From contig JANJXV010000194.1 of NCBI GenBank assembly GCA_024803745.1, positions 1,488,001 to 1,552,000 of the forward strand: a stretch of 64,000 bases of DNA. The letters are read 5' to 3'. The notes beneath the pieces were generated by a model. It searched no databases, was not told where the DNA came from, and was given only the letters and a program-made list of their open reading frames with translations. The position numbers were made by a program, and so were the translations under genes. This document shows, piece after piece, positions 11,331-22,742 of the stretch. This DNA is from Megascapheus bottae (Eukaryota; Chordata; Mammalia; Rodentia; Geomyidae). Position 1 is the stretch's first letter. Each line of letters begins with the position of its first letter.

Positions 11331-13536
11331 AGAGGTTCCTGACAAAGGTTTTCCTACATGCTATTATTTCTTCTGTGAGTGCTCTTAATGCTTGCTGAAG
11401 GTTGACTTTGTTTAGAAGACTTACCCTAATGCTCCCATATACAGAGATTCTATATATAGCTAAATGTTTTTCATTACTCAGAATTTCTCTATTGTGTATG
11501 TTGTGAAATGTACTGAAGACTGACTTCTGATTAAAAGTCATTGCACATTTGTTCTATTCATTAGTTTTCTTTTCTTCTATGGGAATCAGGTTTGTGATGA
11601 TGAACACAGAAGTATGCCTTCCAGGTTAAACACTTTCCACATTTGTAATATTCATAAGGTTTTTCTCTCCTATGTGCATTTTATACTTAGTCATGCGTTC
11701 ATGATGGATTTTTCATATTCTTATATTCATACGATTTTTATCCTGTGTCTGTGTGGTATCATGCAAACTCAACTATGAGTTCTTCAAAAAAATTTCCCTT
11801 TCATTTTATTCATAGGATTCTATCCTGTGGGTGTTTAGTGATAAATCTTGACTTGTGCCTTCTGGGGAAAAGACTGAACATTTGCTACATTCATTAAGGG
11901 TTTTATCTTGTGTTGGTTCTGTGACACAAGCTGAGTTTTCTTCCACAGACTAAAAAGTCTTTCCTATTTATTACATTGCTAAGGCTTCTCATATGTGTGA
12001 ACTCTCTTACGCTTCCTGAAGGGTGAATACTGCACGAAAGACTTTCAACTTTGGTTATATTCCTAGGGTTTCTAATATGTGTGAATTCTGTTATGCCTCC
12101 TGTAATGTGACTTCCATCTGAAGGTCTTACCACATTTGTTTCTCTCCTGTGTGTGTTCTCTGATGCAATTTGAGGGAAGACTTCCATTTGAAAGACATTC
12201 CACATCGGTTACCTTCATAAGGTTTTTCTCCTGTTTGAATTGTCTTATGCATGTTGAGGTTTGGCTTCTGTGTGAAGGACTTTCCACATATGTTACACTC
12301 ATAAGGTGTTTCTCCTGAGTATATTCTCTGATGAACATGGAGTTTTACCTTCCATTTGAAAGACTTTCCGCATTCACTACATGCATAAGTTTTCTCTCCT
12401 GTGTGTGTTCTATTATGCCCATCAAGATATGACTTCCACTTGAAGGTCTTTCCACATTTGTTGCACACATAAGGTTTCTCTCCTGTGTGTGTTCTTTGAT
12501 GCAATTTGAGGGAAGATTTCTGTCGGAAAGACTTTACACATTGGTTACATTCATAAGGTTTCACTCCTGTGTGTATTCTCTGATGAACACGAAGTTTTCC
12601 CTTCCCTTGGAAAGACTTTCCACATTCATTACACTTATAAGATTTCTCTCTCCTGTGTGTGTTATTTGATGAACTCGAAGGTGTATCTTCTGGGTGAAAG
12701 ACTTTTCACATTTGTTACATTCATAAGGTTTCTCTTCTGTGTGTCTTCTCTGGTGCAAAGTGAGGTATGATTTCAGTCTAAAAGTCTTCCCACATTTATC
12801 CCATTCATAAGATTTCTCTTCTGTGTGAGATCTCTGATGTGTGCTGATTGCTGAATGCTGGGCAGAAATTTTATTATGTTCCTCATATTCATAGGGCTTG
12901 TCTTCTCTTGGAGATCGAGGTTGGAGCGTCAGGTCTGACTCCTCAGAAATTAATTTTCACACTTGATGTACGCATCACATATCTCAGGATATTTGCTCTG
13001 AGGTATTGTAAGGCGTATTTCATTACTGAAAGATTTCTCACATTCACTACATGTATGAGGAGTCTCTCCTGTGTACATTTTCGGATGTGTAGTGATGGTC
13101 GGCGTTAAGTACAATATTTTTCATCACACAGTACATTTAGCAGTTTTCCTCCCTCCCTGAAGAATTTCTTGGGCAGGGAGAACAGAATTATGATACTGCA
13201 GATCTTTTGGACTGTCACAATCATGAATAAAATGCTCTGAATATCCGATGGATTTTTTAAGAACAGGAGACATACGAGATCTATACGCAGCATGCATCTC
13301 ATCAGGCTTAGGAGACAGAAGCATGTTCTGACACTTAATGAACTCCTCAGTCCTCACCCCTAAGTTGTTACCGTTATTACTAATCAGCTCTGGATTATGT
13401 GTAGAGGTCAAATTTAAAGTTGTTGCAAATCTCACGTTTTCCTCCACTTCGATACTACTTGCAACTGCTACTTCACAAAGACATTCATGTGGAATTTCCT
13501 GGCAGGTCTTGAACACATTTTCCATTACCTGGACAT
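11329..13536 (-). pseudogene. Linker and decayed C2H2 zinc-finger exon (arm 1)
   Basis: The exon starts after GACTCATTTTAG at 13536, in phase with KRAB-B. A linker of about 133 codons is open to TGA at 13124. Finger remnants follow, with early ones lacking ligands (YEWDKCGKTF). The best array is 12758-12127, in two frames split by a 2-base insertion near 12648; it has fingers such as YECNKCEKSF and YECNQCVKSF separated by HTGEKP linkers. One finger ends HQRIY and one HKTIQ, losing the second His. Further decayed fingers run to about 11329, for example FNQKSVFSTF. Confidence 0.88.
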
Positions 13537-13964
13537 CTAAAATGAGTCATAGAAAAAAGACACAAACATACATGAGATACAAATATTCCTTACTGTAAAG
13601 GTAATGACTTTACTTTCCCATCCTAAGTGTTAGATATTTTAAAATATAAAAGTGGAAATTGATTTGTGAGAAATATATGCTTTTCTCCCTAACCTATTAA
13701 GAAAATGATATTTTACAATGACCAATAATGTTTTTCTGTGTTTTAGTTCTCTTTTTATATCACAGGAAATATTTATTGAAATTACCCATCTATGTATTGC
13801 TACAGTTTTAAGCTTAGTACTACCTATAATATACCTGCAGCTGTTTTTTTTTCAAATACTGTTTTGTTCATACATTGAGGAATAGCTGCCTTTCTTTTAT
13901 TTTTGAGAAATAATCTAAATACTGTGCTGTTTTGCATCTTTTTAAAACTTTCTTCTCTTTTCTT

Positions 13965-14170
13965 TTCTTTTTTTTTGTAGTTCATAGGCCTCGGTCCTGT
14001 CCCTGAACACTTCAGCAGAAGACTATAACCCCTATCCTTGAGCTACAGCCCCACATACTCTTTTCTAGAGTTAACTACAGATAAGAGTCTCAGGTCCTGA
14101 GTAGCAGATAGGATTACCTTACCCAGTTTCAATGCTGTTTGCTTATTAACCAGTAAGTGAGGAACACGAA
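13965..14170 (-). repeat. Old composite SINE in KRAB-ZNF intron
   Basis: Plus strand: TTCATAGGCCTCGGTCCTGT, TCCTTGAGCTACAGCCCCAC, GATAAGAGTCTCAGG and GAGTAGCAGATAGGATTACC. Truncated in the middle. Mirror at about 48885-49055. Confidence 0.6.
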
Positions 14171-14469
14171 TTTTTTCTAGATTCAGCGGCCACAAGTTTG
14201 GTGTATATGTCTGTTTGCCTTTGATCCAAGCAAGAACGATTCTTGAGAGTAAGGACTTACACCTATATCCGTTCAGTTACAACTTCTCACTAAAGTCTCA
14301 ATTTAGGTATTTGTGGGAATTTTGAAATTTGTTTCTTTCCATTTAAAGTCTTATAAAAATTCCTTTTCTAACACTCCTGTCCCTCAGAACCATGGAAGAC
14401 CAGAAAATCCCCAGCTCATTGTCTAGTTAATTTTCTTATGTTGATTGAAACTTTGTTGTTTTTTTTTCC

Positions 14470-14650
14470 TTCCATTCCTGGGTTGAACTTAGGACCTAAC
14501 CACTGTCCTTGGGTTTTTTGAAGACTAGTACCCTACCAATGAAGTCATTACTTCTGGCTTTTTCTATGTATGTGGTCATAAGGAATCAAACCTGTGTCTT
14601 TGTGCATGCTAGGCAAGCACTCTACCACTAGGCTCAATTTCTGGTGGAAA
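14470..14650 (-). repeat. tRNA-like dimeric SINE in KRAB-ZNF intron
   Basis: Plus strand: CCATTCCTGGGTTGAACTTA, GTGCATGCTAGGCAAGCACT and CTACCACTAGGCTCAATTTC. Mirror at about 48375-48555. Confidence 0.72.
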
Positions 14651-14774
14651 GGTCTGGTTCTGAATACCAGTCTCTTCCTACCAGCATAAAGATATTATCC
14701 TTATCAGAGAATAATGCCCTGACTTATTCCTTGTTTGCTCAATCATTTATAGTCTTAGTTTTAAACAAATGAAA

Positions 14775-14776
14775 TT

Positions 14777-14840
<64 letters not shown>

Positions 14841-14841
14841 G
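14775..14841 (+). repeat. (TTTC)n microsatellite, arm 1
   Basis: About 16 uninterrupted TTTC units. The arm 2 partner (48100-48240) is twice as long and interrupted. Confidence 0.97.
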
Positions 14842-15075
14842 TTTTGTGGTCATGGGACTTGAATTCTAGACCTGGCTGTCCTTCCGGAGCTCTTCAGCTC
14901 AAGGCTACTGCCCTATGTCTTTAGCCTCAACCCCACTTCTCATTTTCTATTGGTTCATTGGAGAGAAGAGTCTAAGGTGTTTTTGTGATAGGTCAGTCTT
15001 TGAACCTTGATCCTCAGATCTCAGCCTCCTAAGTAGCTAGGATTACAGGCATGAGCCACGGGCTCATGGCTTTCT
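14842..15075 (-). repeat. Composite 7SL/tRNA-like SINE
   Basis: Plus strand: CATGGGACTTGAATTCTAGA, AGCTCTTCAGCTCAAGGCTA, CCTTGATCCTCAGATCTCAG, CCTCCTAAGTAGCTAGGATT and ACAGGCATGAGCCACGGGC. Complete-looking. The TTTC tract sits in its tail. Mirror 47870-48095. Confidence 0.82.
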
Positions 15076-15164
15076 CATTTTATTTTGTTTCACAGTGATT
15101 TCTACAGAGAAATCTAACTTTAACTCTACTGCCCCATTGAATTCATCATATCACCCTATGATTC

Positions 15165-15340
15165 TTGGTGCCGGGGGTTTGGGCTAGCATGCACAAAGAC
15201 CTGGTTCAGTTCCTTGGTACTACATACAAAGAAAAAGCCAGAAGTGGTGCTATGACTCAAGAAGTAGAGAGCTAGCCTTGAGAAAACCCAAGGACCATGC
15301 TCAGGCCCTGAGACCAACCATAGGATTGGGAAAAGAAAAT
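15165..15340 (+). repeat. tRNA-like dimeric SINE
   Basis: GGTTTGGGCTAGCATGCACA, GACCTGGTTCAGTTCCTTGG, then GCTATGACTCAAGAAGTAGA and AGGCCCTGAGACCAACC. Mirror about 47620-47790. Confidence 0.72.
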
Positions 15341-15483
15341 GATTCTTGATTCATTCACAAAGAATTCCATAGGTTCCACACAGGATTTAGGGTAACTAAG
15401 AATATTATTGCTCAGTACATCACAACATGAACTTACCAATGGGGCTCAGGCTCCAACATCAATATGAAGATGCATTCACTGAC

Positions 15484-15573
15484 CTGTGATATTCTTGTCA
15501 GAGGAATTTCCTATCCAGAGTTCTGCACAGTGCTCTAGCTTGTCAATTAATACAGGTTTGGGAACACAGGGCC
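15484..15573 (-). CDS. KRAB-B-like exon (arm 1)
   Basis: A 90-bp exon after TTTCTAATTTACAG, ending at CACAG followed by GTCAGTG. It joins the KRAB-A exon in phase and encodes GPCVPKPVLIDKLEHCAELW, which resembles the KRAB-B/b box (Gly, then KP, then LI.KLE). It keeps IDKLE, where arm 2 has changed to IGKLD. Confidence 0.8.
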
Positions 15574-16249
15574 CTGTAAATTAGAAACAGTAGAGAATTA
15601 TTGCTTATGCTGTGTCATCATTGTTTAAGTTCGCAGACATCCTACTCACATGTTATGTATTAAATCTTTTTTCTCATTTCTCACTGGCTCCATGGTTGAC
15701 TCTTCCCCAGCTCTGGATTCATTTTCTATGGCATAAACTTAGCTGTCTTGCTCAAGGCTAGAAAAATACCAGTTTGAGTCCCAGCTCCACTTACATGCAT
15801 AGGTTTTCATGCATGCTAGGCAAGCACTCAACAACAAAGTCAAACCCTTGACACTCCACTAACATTTTTGAGGGCTTACTTGGAGTTATAGAGTTTCATG
15901 GCAATTTTTATGCCATTGCTGGCTTCAAATTAGAATTCTTAGATTTCTTCCTCCTGAATATTTTAAGATTACAGGCATGAAACATTGCACCTAGTGCCAG
16001 GTTTCCATTATAAACTCACTGTTTAGTGATTTGTAGATCCTATTTCCAATAATGATATATATTCTATTCTGGATGGTTTATCCACTTACAATTACTGTGT
16101 AAGTTTGGAATGTCATCTCCATTAGAGGAAACATAATTTAGAACTGTTGTCAAAGTATCCTGAATGTATCCTGAAGAATGAGTACAAAATTACCTTAGGT
16201 TTTCTTTAGAAAGTAATGATACTTCTCAGGGCCTGGAATCTTTCATTTA

Positions 16250-16489
<240 letters not shown>

Positions 16490-16589
16490 TTAGCACTGAG
16501 TTATAAACACATAATGTCTGGAATTTTATTCTTTTTTGTTGGAATTGTATTCCTTTACTTAAATGTTTAGACTTACATGAAATATTGAC

Positions 16590-16770
16590 CTGAAAAGCTT
16601 AGGGATGGTGCCTAGGCCCAGACTTCAAGTCCCAAGATCCACAAAAAAATAAAAAGGCAAGCCAGGTGTTGGTGGCTCACGCCTGTCATCCTAGCTACTC
16701 AGGAGACTGAGATCTGAGGACCATGGTTCAAAGCCAGCCTGGCACAAAATTCCATGACACTCCTTTCCAA
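16590..16770. repeat. SINE pieces between KRAB-A exon and L1 region
   Basis: A right-half fragment (GCCCAGACTTCAAGTCCCAA) and the left half of a composite element (CAGGTGTTGGTGGCTCACGC, CTACTCAGGAGACTGAGATC). Mirror 46190-46370. Confidence 0.7.
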
Positions 16771-17034
16771 TTACCCACCATAAAATGTTTAATGGCTTGT
16801 GGCATATCATGGGAGAGCAATTGTGGTATCGACAAAAATAACTCGAGGGAGTAGATTTAGGTTATAAATGGAATTATTCCATTGAAAAGGAACTACATTA
16901 TATGATGACATATGCTGGTACTGTGAGAATATTGCAAAAGCTTAGGGTATCAAGTAATAATACTATGAAGTACACCCAGAATGTTAATGTTCTATGTCTG
17001 GCATAATAATCACTTGGGGGAGAAACTTTTTTTT

Positions 17035-17285
17035 TTCTTTTTTTTGGCTGGGGGATTTGTAAGGCTTGAACTCTGGGCCTGGGCACTGTTCCTGAGCTCT
17101 TCAACTCAAGGCTATCACCCTACCGATGAAGCCACAGTGCCATTTCCCATATTCTAGTGGTTAACTGTAGATGAGAGTCTCATAGACTTTCTAATGCCCA
17201 GGCTGGCTTTGAACCAAATCTTTACATATCAGCCTGATATCTGAGTAGCTAGGATTACAGGTAGAAGTCACTGCACCTGGCAAGA
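17035..17285 (-). repeat. Composite 7SL/tRNA-like SINE
   Basis: Plus strand: GGCTTGAACTCTGGGCCTGG, AGCTCTTCAACTCAAGGCTA, GATGAGAGTCTCATAG, GAGTAGCTAGGATTACAGGT. Mirror 45670-45920. Confidence 0.8.
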
Positions 17286-17739
17286 AATTTATTTCTTGCT
17301 GTTTTATACTACAAATTTACTGTATGTTTTACTTTTTCAAAAAGACTGAGGATGACCTTTGTTCTGTATATAATGGGAAGAGGGGTAAGGAGCTGTGAGC
17401 AGAAGAACTGAGGGGCAATACTCAGGGTAGGACAATAGCCTTAAACTAAAGAGCTCACGGCCCAAGGTCCAAGCCCCATGACTTTCCCCACTACCCCACA
17501 AAAAAAAGGTAAAAAAATTGGAGATTGGAGATGATTTTCTAAGAAGAATATATAGAAATAGTAGTTCAAAATGTAGAAAGAAGTTCAATATTAACAGTCA
17601 TGAGAAAAATTAAAATTACAATGAAATCATTACTTTAAATATGTTAATATAAATATAGTTTTAAACAAAAAGATCCACATACACACACACACACGCATAC
17701 AATAAAACAACTTTCAAAGTCTATTACTGGGAAGGTAGT

Positions 17740-18240
17740 GAGTAGAAGTAGAACTTTGGAATAGTTCTGTAAGGAATATAAAGCAATCAAAAATTGCGTG
17801 GAGAGTGCTAAAAAAGTGCTAAATATAGAAGTACATAGAAATATGGTCCAACACTTCTATTTCTAGATTTGTACCTAATGGAAGAGAAAGCAGAGACTAG
17901 AACAAATATGTGGAGAATCCATTCACAACTATTAATAATAATCAAAAGATAGAAATATGCAAAACAATGCATTGAAAAGGAAGAACATTTTACTATATTT
18001 TACAGATGAATCTTGATTACAGTAAACTAAAAATACAGCAGTCATAAAGGAAGAGCTAGGGTATGTTTTCCCTTCCAGAGCTTCCAAGGATCAACAAACC
18101 CTTAGAGCCAAAAAGCACGATGGTTCCAGAGAATGGAGTAGAGAGGAACAGGAGCTGAATGTTTAATGATTATACATGGAAGATGAAAATTGCTCTAGAT
18201 GGATAGAATGAAGAGAGAACTGTACCCTAAACAATGGTTA
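17740..18240 (+). mobile_element. Old L1 3' end (arm 1)
   Basis: Degenerate sequence following the order of an old L1 ORF2 end and 3'UTR: 'caacacttctatttctagat', then the 'caaaagatagaaatatgcaa' region, then an 'agcaggagct...tggatagaatgaag' style tail. No open frame. Assignment by eye. Confidence 0.45.
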
Positions 18241-18339
18241 TGTAGCCACACAGGATGGGACACACCTATACTCCCTGATCTTGGGAAACTCAAGAAGGAT
18301 TTCTAGCCATCCTAGATGCATGGAAAGATCTATCATAAA

Positions 18340-18785
18340 AACTAATGTGGAGGGGCTGGGAGTTTGGCATAGTTGTAGAGTGCTTGTATGAAGACGAAGG
18401 TTCAATTCCGCAGTACCACACACACAGAAAAAACCAGAAGTAGTGCTGTGGCTCAAGTAGAAGATCACTAGGCTTGAGGAAAGCTGAAGGACAGTGCTCA
18501 GACCGAGTTCCAGCCAAAGGGCTTGTTTAAAAAAAACCAGAAAGCTGAGCATGATGGGGTGGTGGCTCACTTCTATAATCCTAGCTACTCAGGAGGCTGA
18601 GATCTGAGGATCAAGGTTTAAAGCCATCCTGGCACAAAAAGACCTGAGACACTTATCTCCAATTTACCTTTAGAAAATGGGAAGTGGGGCTTGGCTCCAG
18701 GGTAAGGTGGTAGCCTGGAGCTGAAGAGCTCAGGGATAGTGCCCAAGCTGAGTTCAAGATCTATGACCCACCAAAAAAAAAGAAA
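18340..18785 (+). repeat. Two adjacent SINEs (arm 1)
   Basis: A dimeric tRNA-like element (18340-18535, TTTGGCATAGTTGTAGAGTG) followed by a composite 7SL/tRNA-like element (18541-18785, GGTGGCTCACTTCTATAATC, then GAGCTCAGGGATAGTGCCC). Mirror 44165-44610. The short reading frames over them are not genes. Confidence 0.8.
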
Positions 18786-19229
18786 AAACAAAAAATAATA
18801 TGGAAAAATTTGGAATCTATGAATTTTATCAGGCATATAAATGTCTTTTTTTGCTGTTGAAATAACAAATTGTATGGAAACATTTTAAAAGTTTTTACAT
18901 AGAAATGTACACCACAAATGGAATTAATAACAAACACAAAATATGCAAAAGATACAAATTATCAAAATATGGGTATCCTGCTTTTGTATCTTTTCGCTGA
19001 CTCCTGTTCAAATGAGTCACATATTTTGAATTATTTCTCCCAGTTGATATATGCCACACATGTTAGCTTGTACTGAACTTCTTGGGAAATCAAAAGCAAA
19101 TACTAAGCAAATGTGTGTTAGATTTTGTCAACAGTGATATTTCAAATATAAATGCCTACTCATTGCATTATTTAATATCAATGCCGGAATCTAACTTACA
19201 CTGGCAGAATCTTCAATCTTTTGAGAATC

Positions 19230-21380
19230 TTCAAAAGGGTGTGTAAATATTTAGGATCGTTATGTCTTCGTGGAGGAGAGATCCCTTTAGTAGTATGTAG
19301 TAACCTTCTTTGTCTTTTCTTACTATTTTTAGTTTGAAGTCTATTGTATCTGATATGAGGATGGCAACTCCAGCCTGTTTATGGGGGCAGTTAGCTTGAT
19401 AGAGTTTATTCCAACCTCTCACTCTCAAAATATGATTGTTTTTGGGTAAGATGTGTCTCTTGAAGACAGCAGAACGATGGCTCTTGCTCTTTGATCCAAC
19501 TAGGCAGCCTATGCCGTTTAATTGGAGAGTTAAGTCCATTGATATTGAGAGTTAGGATTGAGAGATATTTATTAGTTCCTACCATTTTTAAAAGCTTTAA
19601 TAGGGCCTGTGTCTTGACAGTTCTTGTGGTCCATAGATGGTATGCTGTTTAGGTGCCATTTCTTTCCCTATGTTGCATTTATCTTGGTTTTCTATGTATA
19701 GAGCATCTTTGAGAATTCTCTGTAGTGTTGGTTTTGTTTCGACATATTGTTGCAGCTTTTCCCTGGAATGGAATGTTTTTATTTTTCCCTCAGTTATGAA
19801 TGAGAGCTTAGCTGGCTACAGTATTCTTGGTTGGTAGTTATTTGATTTAAGGGCATGACATATATGCTTCTAGTCACTTCGTGCTTGCATGGTCTCTGCT
19901 TTGAAATCTGGGGTTATTCTGATTGGTTTGCCTTTATAGGTTACTGATCCCTTTTCCCTGGCTGCCTTTAGGATCTTTTCTTTCGTTTCTACTGATCCAG
20001 TTCGGATCACAATGTGGAGTGGGATGTTCTTTTCTGGTCAGGCCTGTTTGGGGTTCGAAAAGCTTCTCGTATCTGGATGGACCTGCCCTTCTGGATATTT
20101 GGGAAATTCTCTGAGATGATTTCCTGAAGTATATTTCCAATACCATTGACCTCTTTCTCCACGCCCTCCTCAATACCAACTAGCCTTAAATTAGGCTTCC
20201 TAATTGTATCTTGGAACTCCTGAAGCGCTCTCTCATATTTCCTAGATTTGGATTGACTCATTTTCTGTTCATTCTCTATAATAACTAAATAATCTTCAGC
20301 CCCGGAAATTCTCTCCTCTGCATTGTCTAACCTGCTATCAAAACTATCTACTTTATTTTTCATCTCCCTTGCTTCTAATTGCTCATTTTTGATGCCTTGC
20401 ATCTCTTGTTTTAGATCATGTATGGATTTCTTTATCTCCTTGATTTCCTTTTGAGTGGTTAGCTCAGTAGCTTTATTTTCTTTGGACATTTGCTGGAGTT
20501 TGGTCACGTTTTTATTTGTGGATTCATTGAATTCATCCATCTTTCTTTGAAAAACCTTTATTATGGCCTCCTTTATGGCTTCTTCTTTTTCACTTATCAC
20601 TTTGTTTATGCTTTCCTCTTGTTCAGCCATGTCTTCCTCTATTATCTCTTTCTTTATATTTTCACATTTTCAATTAAGGATGTTTATCAATTGCATTTGT
20701 GTAGCCCTTGGAAGACTCTCCTCTAGGTTTGCCAGTGACTGTTCCATTGTCTGTTTACATTGTGTGGGGGATATTGTTTCTTGATTTGAAATTTTTCTTG
20801 AGTTTCTTGTTCTGCCCATTTGACAATGGGAGCAAGATTACTACTAACTACGATTATACTTTTTCAGATATAACCAACCTAGACCTCTGTAGCTGGCAGA
20901 CACTAGATGTTCGCTAGTTTTGATTGGTATTATCACTCTTTCTTTTTGTGCACTTACAGACCAGTCTAATACAACCACTGATAAGCGATTTATACCCAAA
21001 GCAATAAGCCTCTCAATCCAATCTCTATTGTCTTTAAGTCCCACTGAGCCTAGAGAATAATTAACCACCTACATATACAATAATGCTCAACAGCCATCAA
21101 GTGTAGATCCGTGCAGTATAAGGGTTGAAAGACCAGCAGAGGTCCAGAGATAGAAAAAAAGAATGAGAGAGGTCAGGGGAGGTACAAGAGGATTAACGTA
21201 GGAGTGTAAGAATATTGTAGTAAAGAAGAAAAGGTATAGAATAAGGATAATTGAAATAAGTTGGTAAGTAGGTAGCATATTTGAGTACAAAGTTTGGAAA
21301 GTATTAGAATAAAACTCATGTGTTGCTGCACGTCTAGCTCTTAGCCTAACCAGAGGCCTCACAGTGAACCATGGGATGGA
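19230..21380 (-). mobile_element. L1 with complete-looking 5' end, cut inside ORF2 (arm 1)
   Basis: On the minus strand it starts TCCATCCCATGG at 21380, runs through about 600 bp of 5'UTR-like sequence, then ORF1 (about 20760-19600) and the start of ORF2 with endonuclease motifs LNINGLN and CLQETHL (19590-19230). It stops after NIYTP. Loss of the 3' end is unusual for L1, which normally loses the 5' end. Confidence 0.85.
20007..20630 (-). pseudogene. L1 ORF1 fragment (arm 1)
   Basis: A 207-codon open part of L1 ORF1p, the RNA-binding chaperone of the L1 particle. It has a Lys/Glu-rich coiled coil (KEIKEIKKSIHDLKQEM), a middle domain with RLVGIEEG, and the start of the C-terminal domain (IREAFRTPNRPDQK). 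The first ORF1 codons are upstream behind a stop. The C-terminal domain is lost to a small deletion after RPDQK. Confidence 0.88.
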
Positions 21381-22742
21381 TCTGTTTTTCTTGTCTACGT
21401 TGAGGGAAAGGGGTATTTCACAAGATGCAGAAGCGATGATTTCAGAAGAAAATGCTGTGAGTGAATTAGCTCGTAAAAAGCATTTTTATTTTCTTTTATT
21501 TTCTACCAGTTTGGAGCTTGAATTCAGGGCCTGAGCACTGTCCTCGGGTTTTCTCAAGTCTAGCCCTCTGCCACTTGAGCCACAGTGCCACATCTAGATT
21601 TTCTATCTATGTGATACTGAGCAATCAATCCCAGATCTTCATGGATGCTAGGCAAGCACTCTACCACTATGCCAAACTCTCAACGCTGACATAGTAATTA
21701 TAAAGTCATCACCATCATATCAAAATATCCTTTCTCCTACAAAGAATGAACACTTATCTATGTGTGTAATGCTTTTTTTTAAATTTCACTAATTCTTCTG
21801 TGTTTTTCCCCCTTGCATATTTTACACATGACAGCAAAGCAAATCATCAATAAAAAATTGATTAGGATACAGAAACCTAATAATATCCTAGTAGATTGAC
21901 GTCAAAAATATGTGCAAGATGCCCTGTGTGTTTGACCTAGTGGGAGAGTCCTTGGCTACCACGCAAAAAGACTCAGGTTTGATTCCTCATTACCACATAC
22001 ATAGAAAACGCTGCAAGTGGTGCTGTGGCTCGGTGGGACAGCTAAAGCCTAAAGAAAGCCCAAGAACCATGTTCACACTCTGAGGTCAAGTCCCAAGACT
22101 AGAAAAAACAAAAAAAATTCGACAAGGGGCAAAATACAGGCAGAGAAGGCACTGTGAAGCAAATGTTTTGTAAAGGATGAGGGCAGTATTGACCATTAAG
22201 TCTGGATCTAACCTAAGAAAGGCTCCTTGAGCCTGAGACCAGACTGGTAGTTGGGCCTAGTGGAAGATATTGGGATTGGACAAATAAGGTGTGCTGTTTA
22301 CTACATCCACATGTATATTGTGAAATTGGAGGAGAGATTCAGCCTCCAGTATGTCTTTGGTGAGGTCTTCTCTGAGCAAGGATCTTTGGTCATTGGGCCC
22401 TGAAAGGTGACCCTGCCTCCCTCACAATGGAACAGAATATGGAACCCTGTTAACCAAGCCACTGTAACTAACAACCAGCTCAAGCCAGCTCACTTGGCCT
22501 TTGGCTCAAGAGGAAGAAAGATGTTCCTGTGCTGTTGCCAAAGGTCAGGAAACTCGAGTCTCAGGCATGGAAGTTGTGGATGTCTTACTCGAAGATGTAC
22601 ATGCTAGATCATTGCCAAGCCACAAATCCAGTATAACAGGCCTTTCTCTAAGAAGAAGGCCAGGAAAATCCAGGACAACCAGATGAGGTATATTTCTAAG
22701 AAGAAATGTATTTGACCCCATCATCCTCCCCACACACTACAA
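21381..22742 (+). repeat. Short diverged copy of the RalGDS-like unit (arm 1)
   Basis: Homologous to about 59300-60655 of arm 2 on the same strand, from CTGTTTTTCTTGTCTAC to the CCACACACTACAAC motif, but clearly more diverged than the long copies are from each other. It contains a minus-strand SINE, a plus-strand SINE and the candidate exon frame (22501-22686, AQEEERC). It is bounded exactly by the 5' end of one L1 (21380) and the 3' tail of another (22743), both on the minus strand. Confidence 0.85.

Noticed and set aside
12136..12669. Plus-strand frames over the zinc-finger array
   Set aside because: Antisense readings of the repeated finger codons.
19637..19837. Plus-strand frames inside the L1 region (also 20490-20917)
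   Set aside because: Opposite-strand shadows of L1 ORF1 and its flanks.
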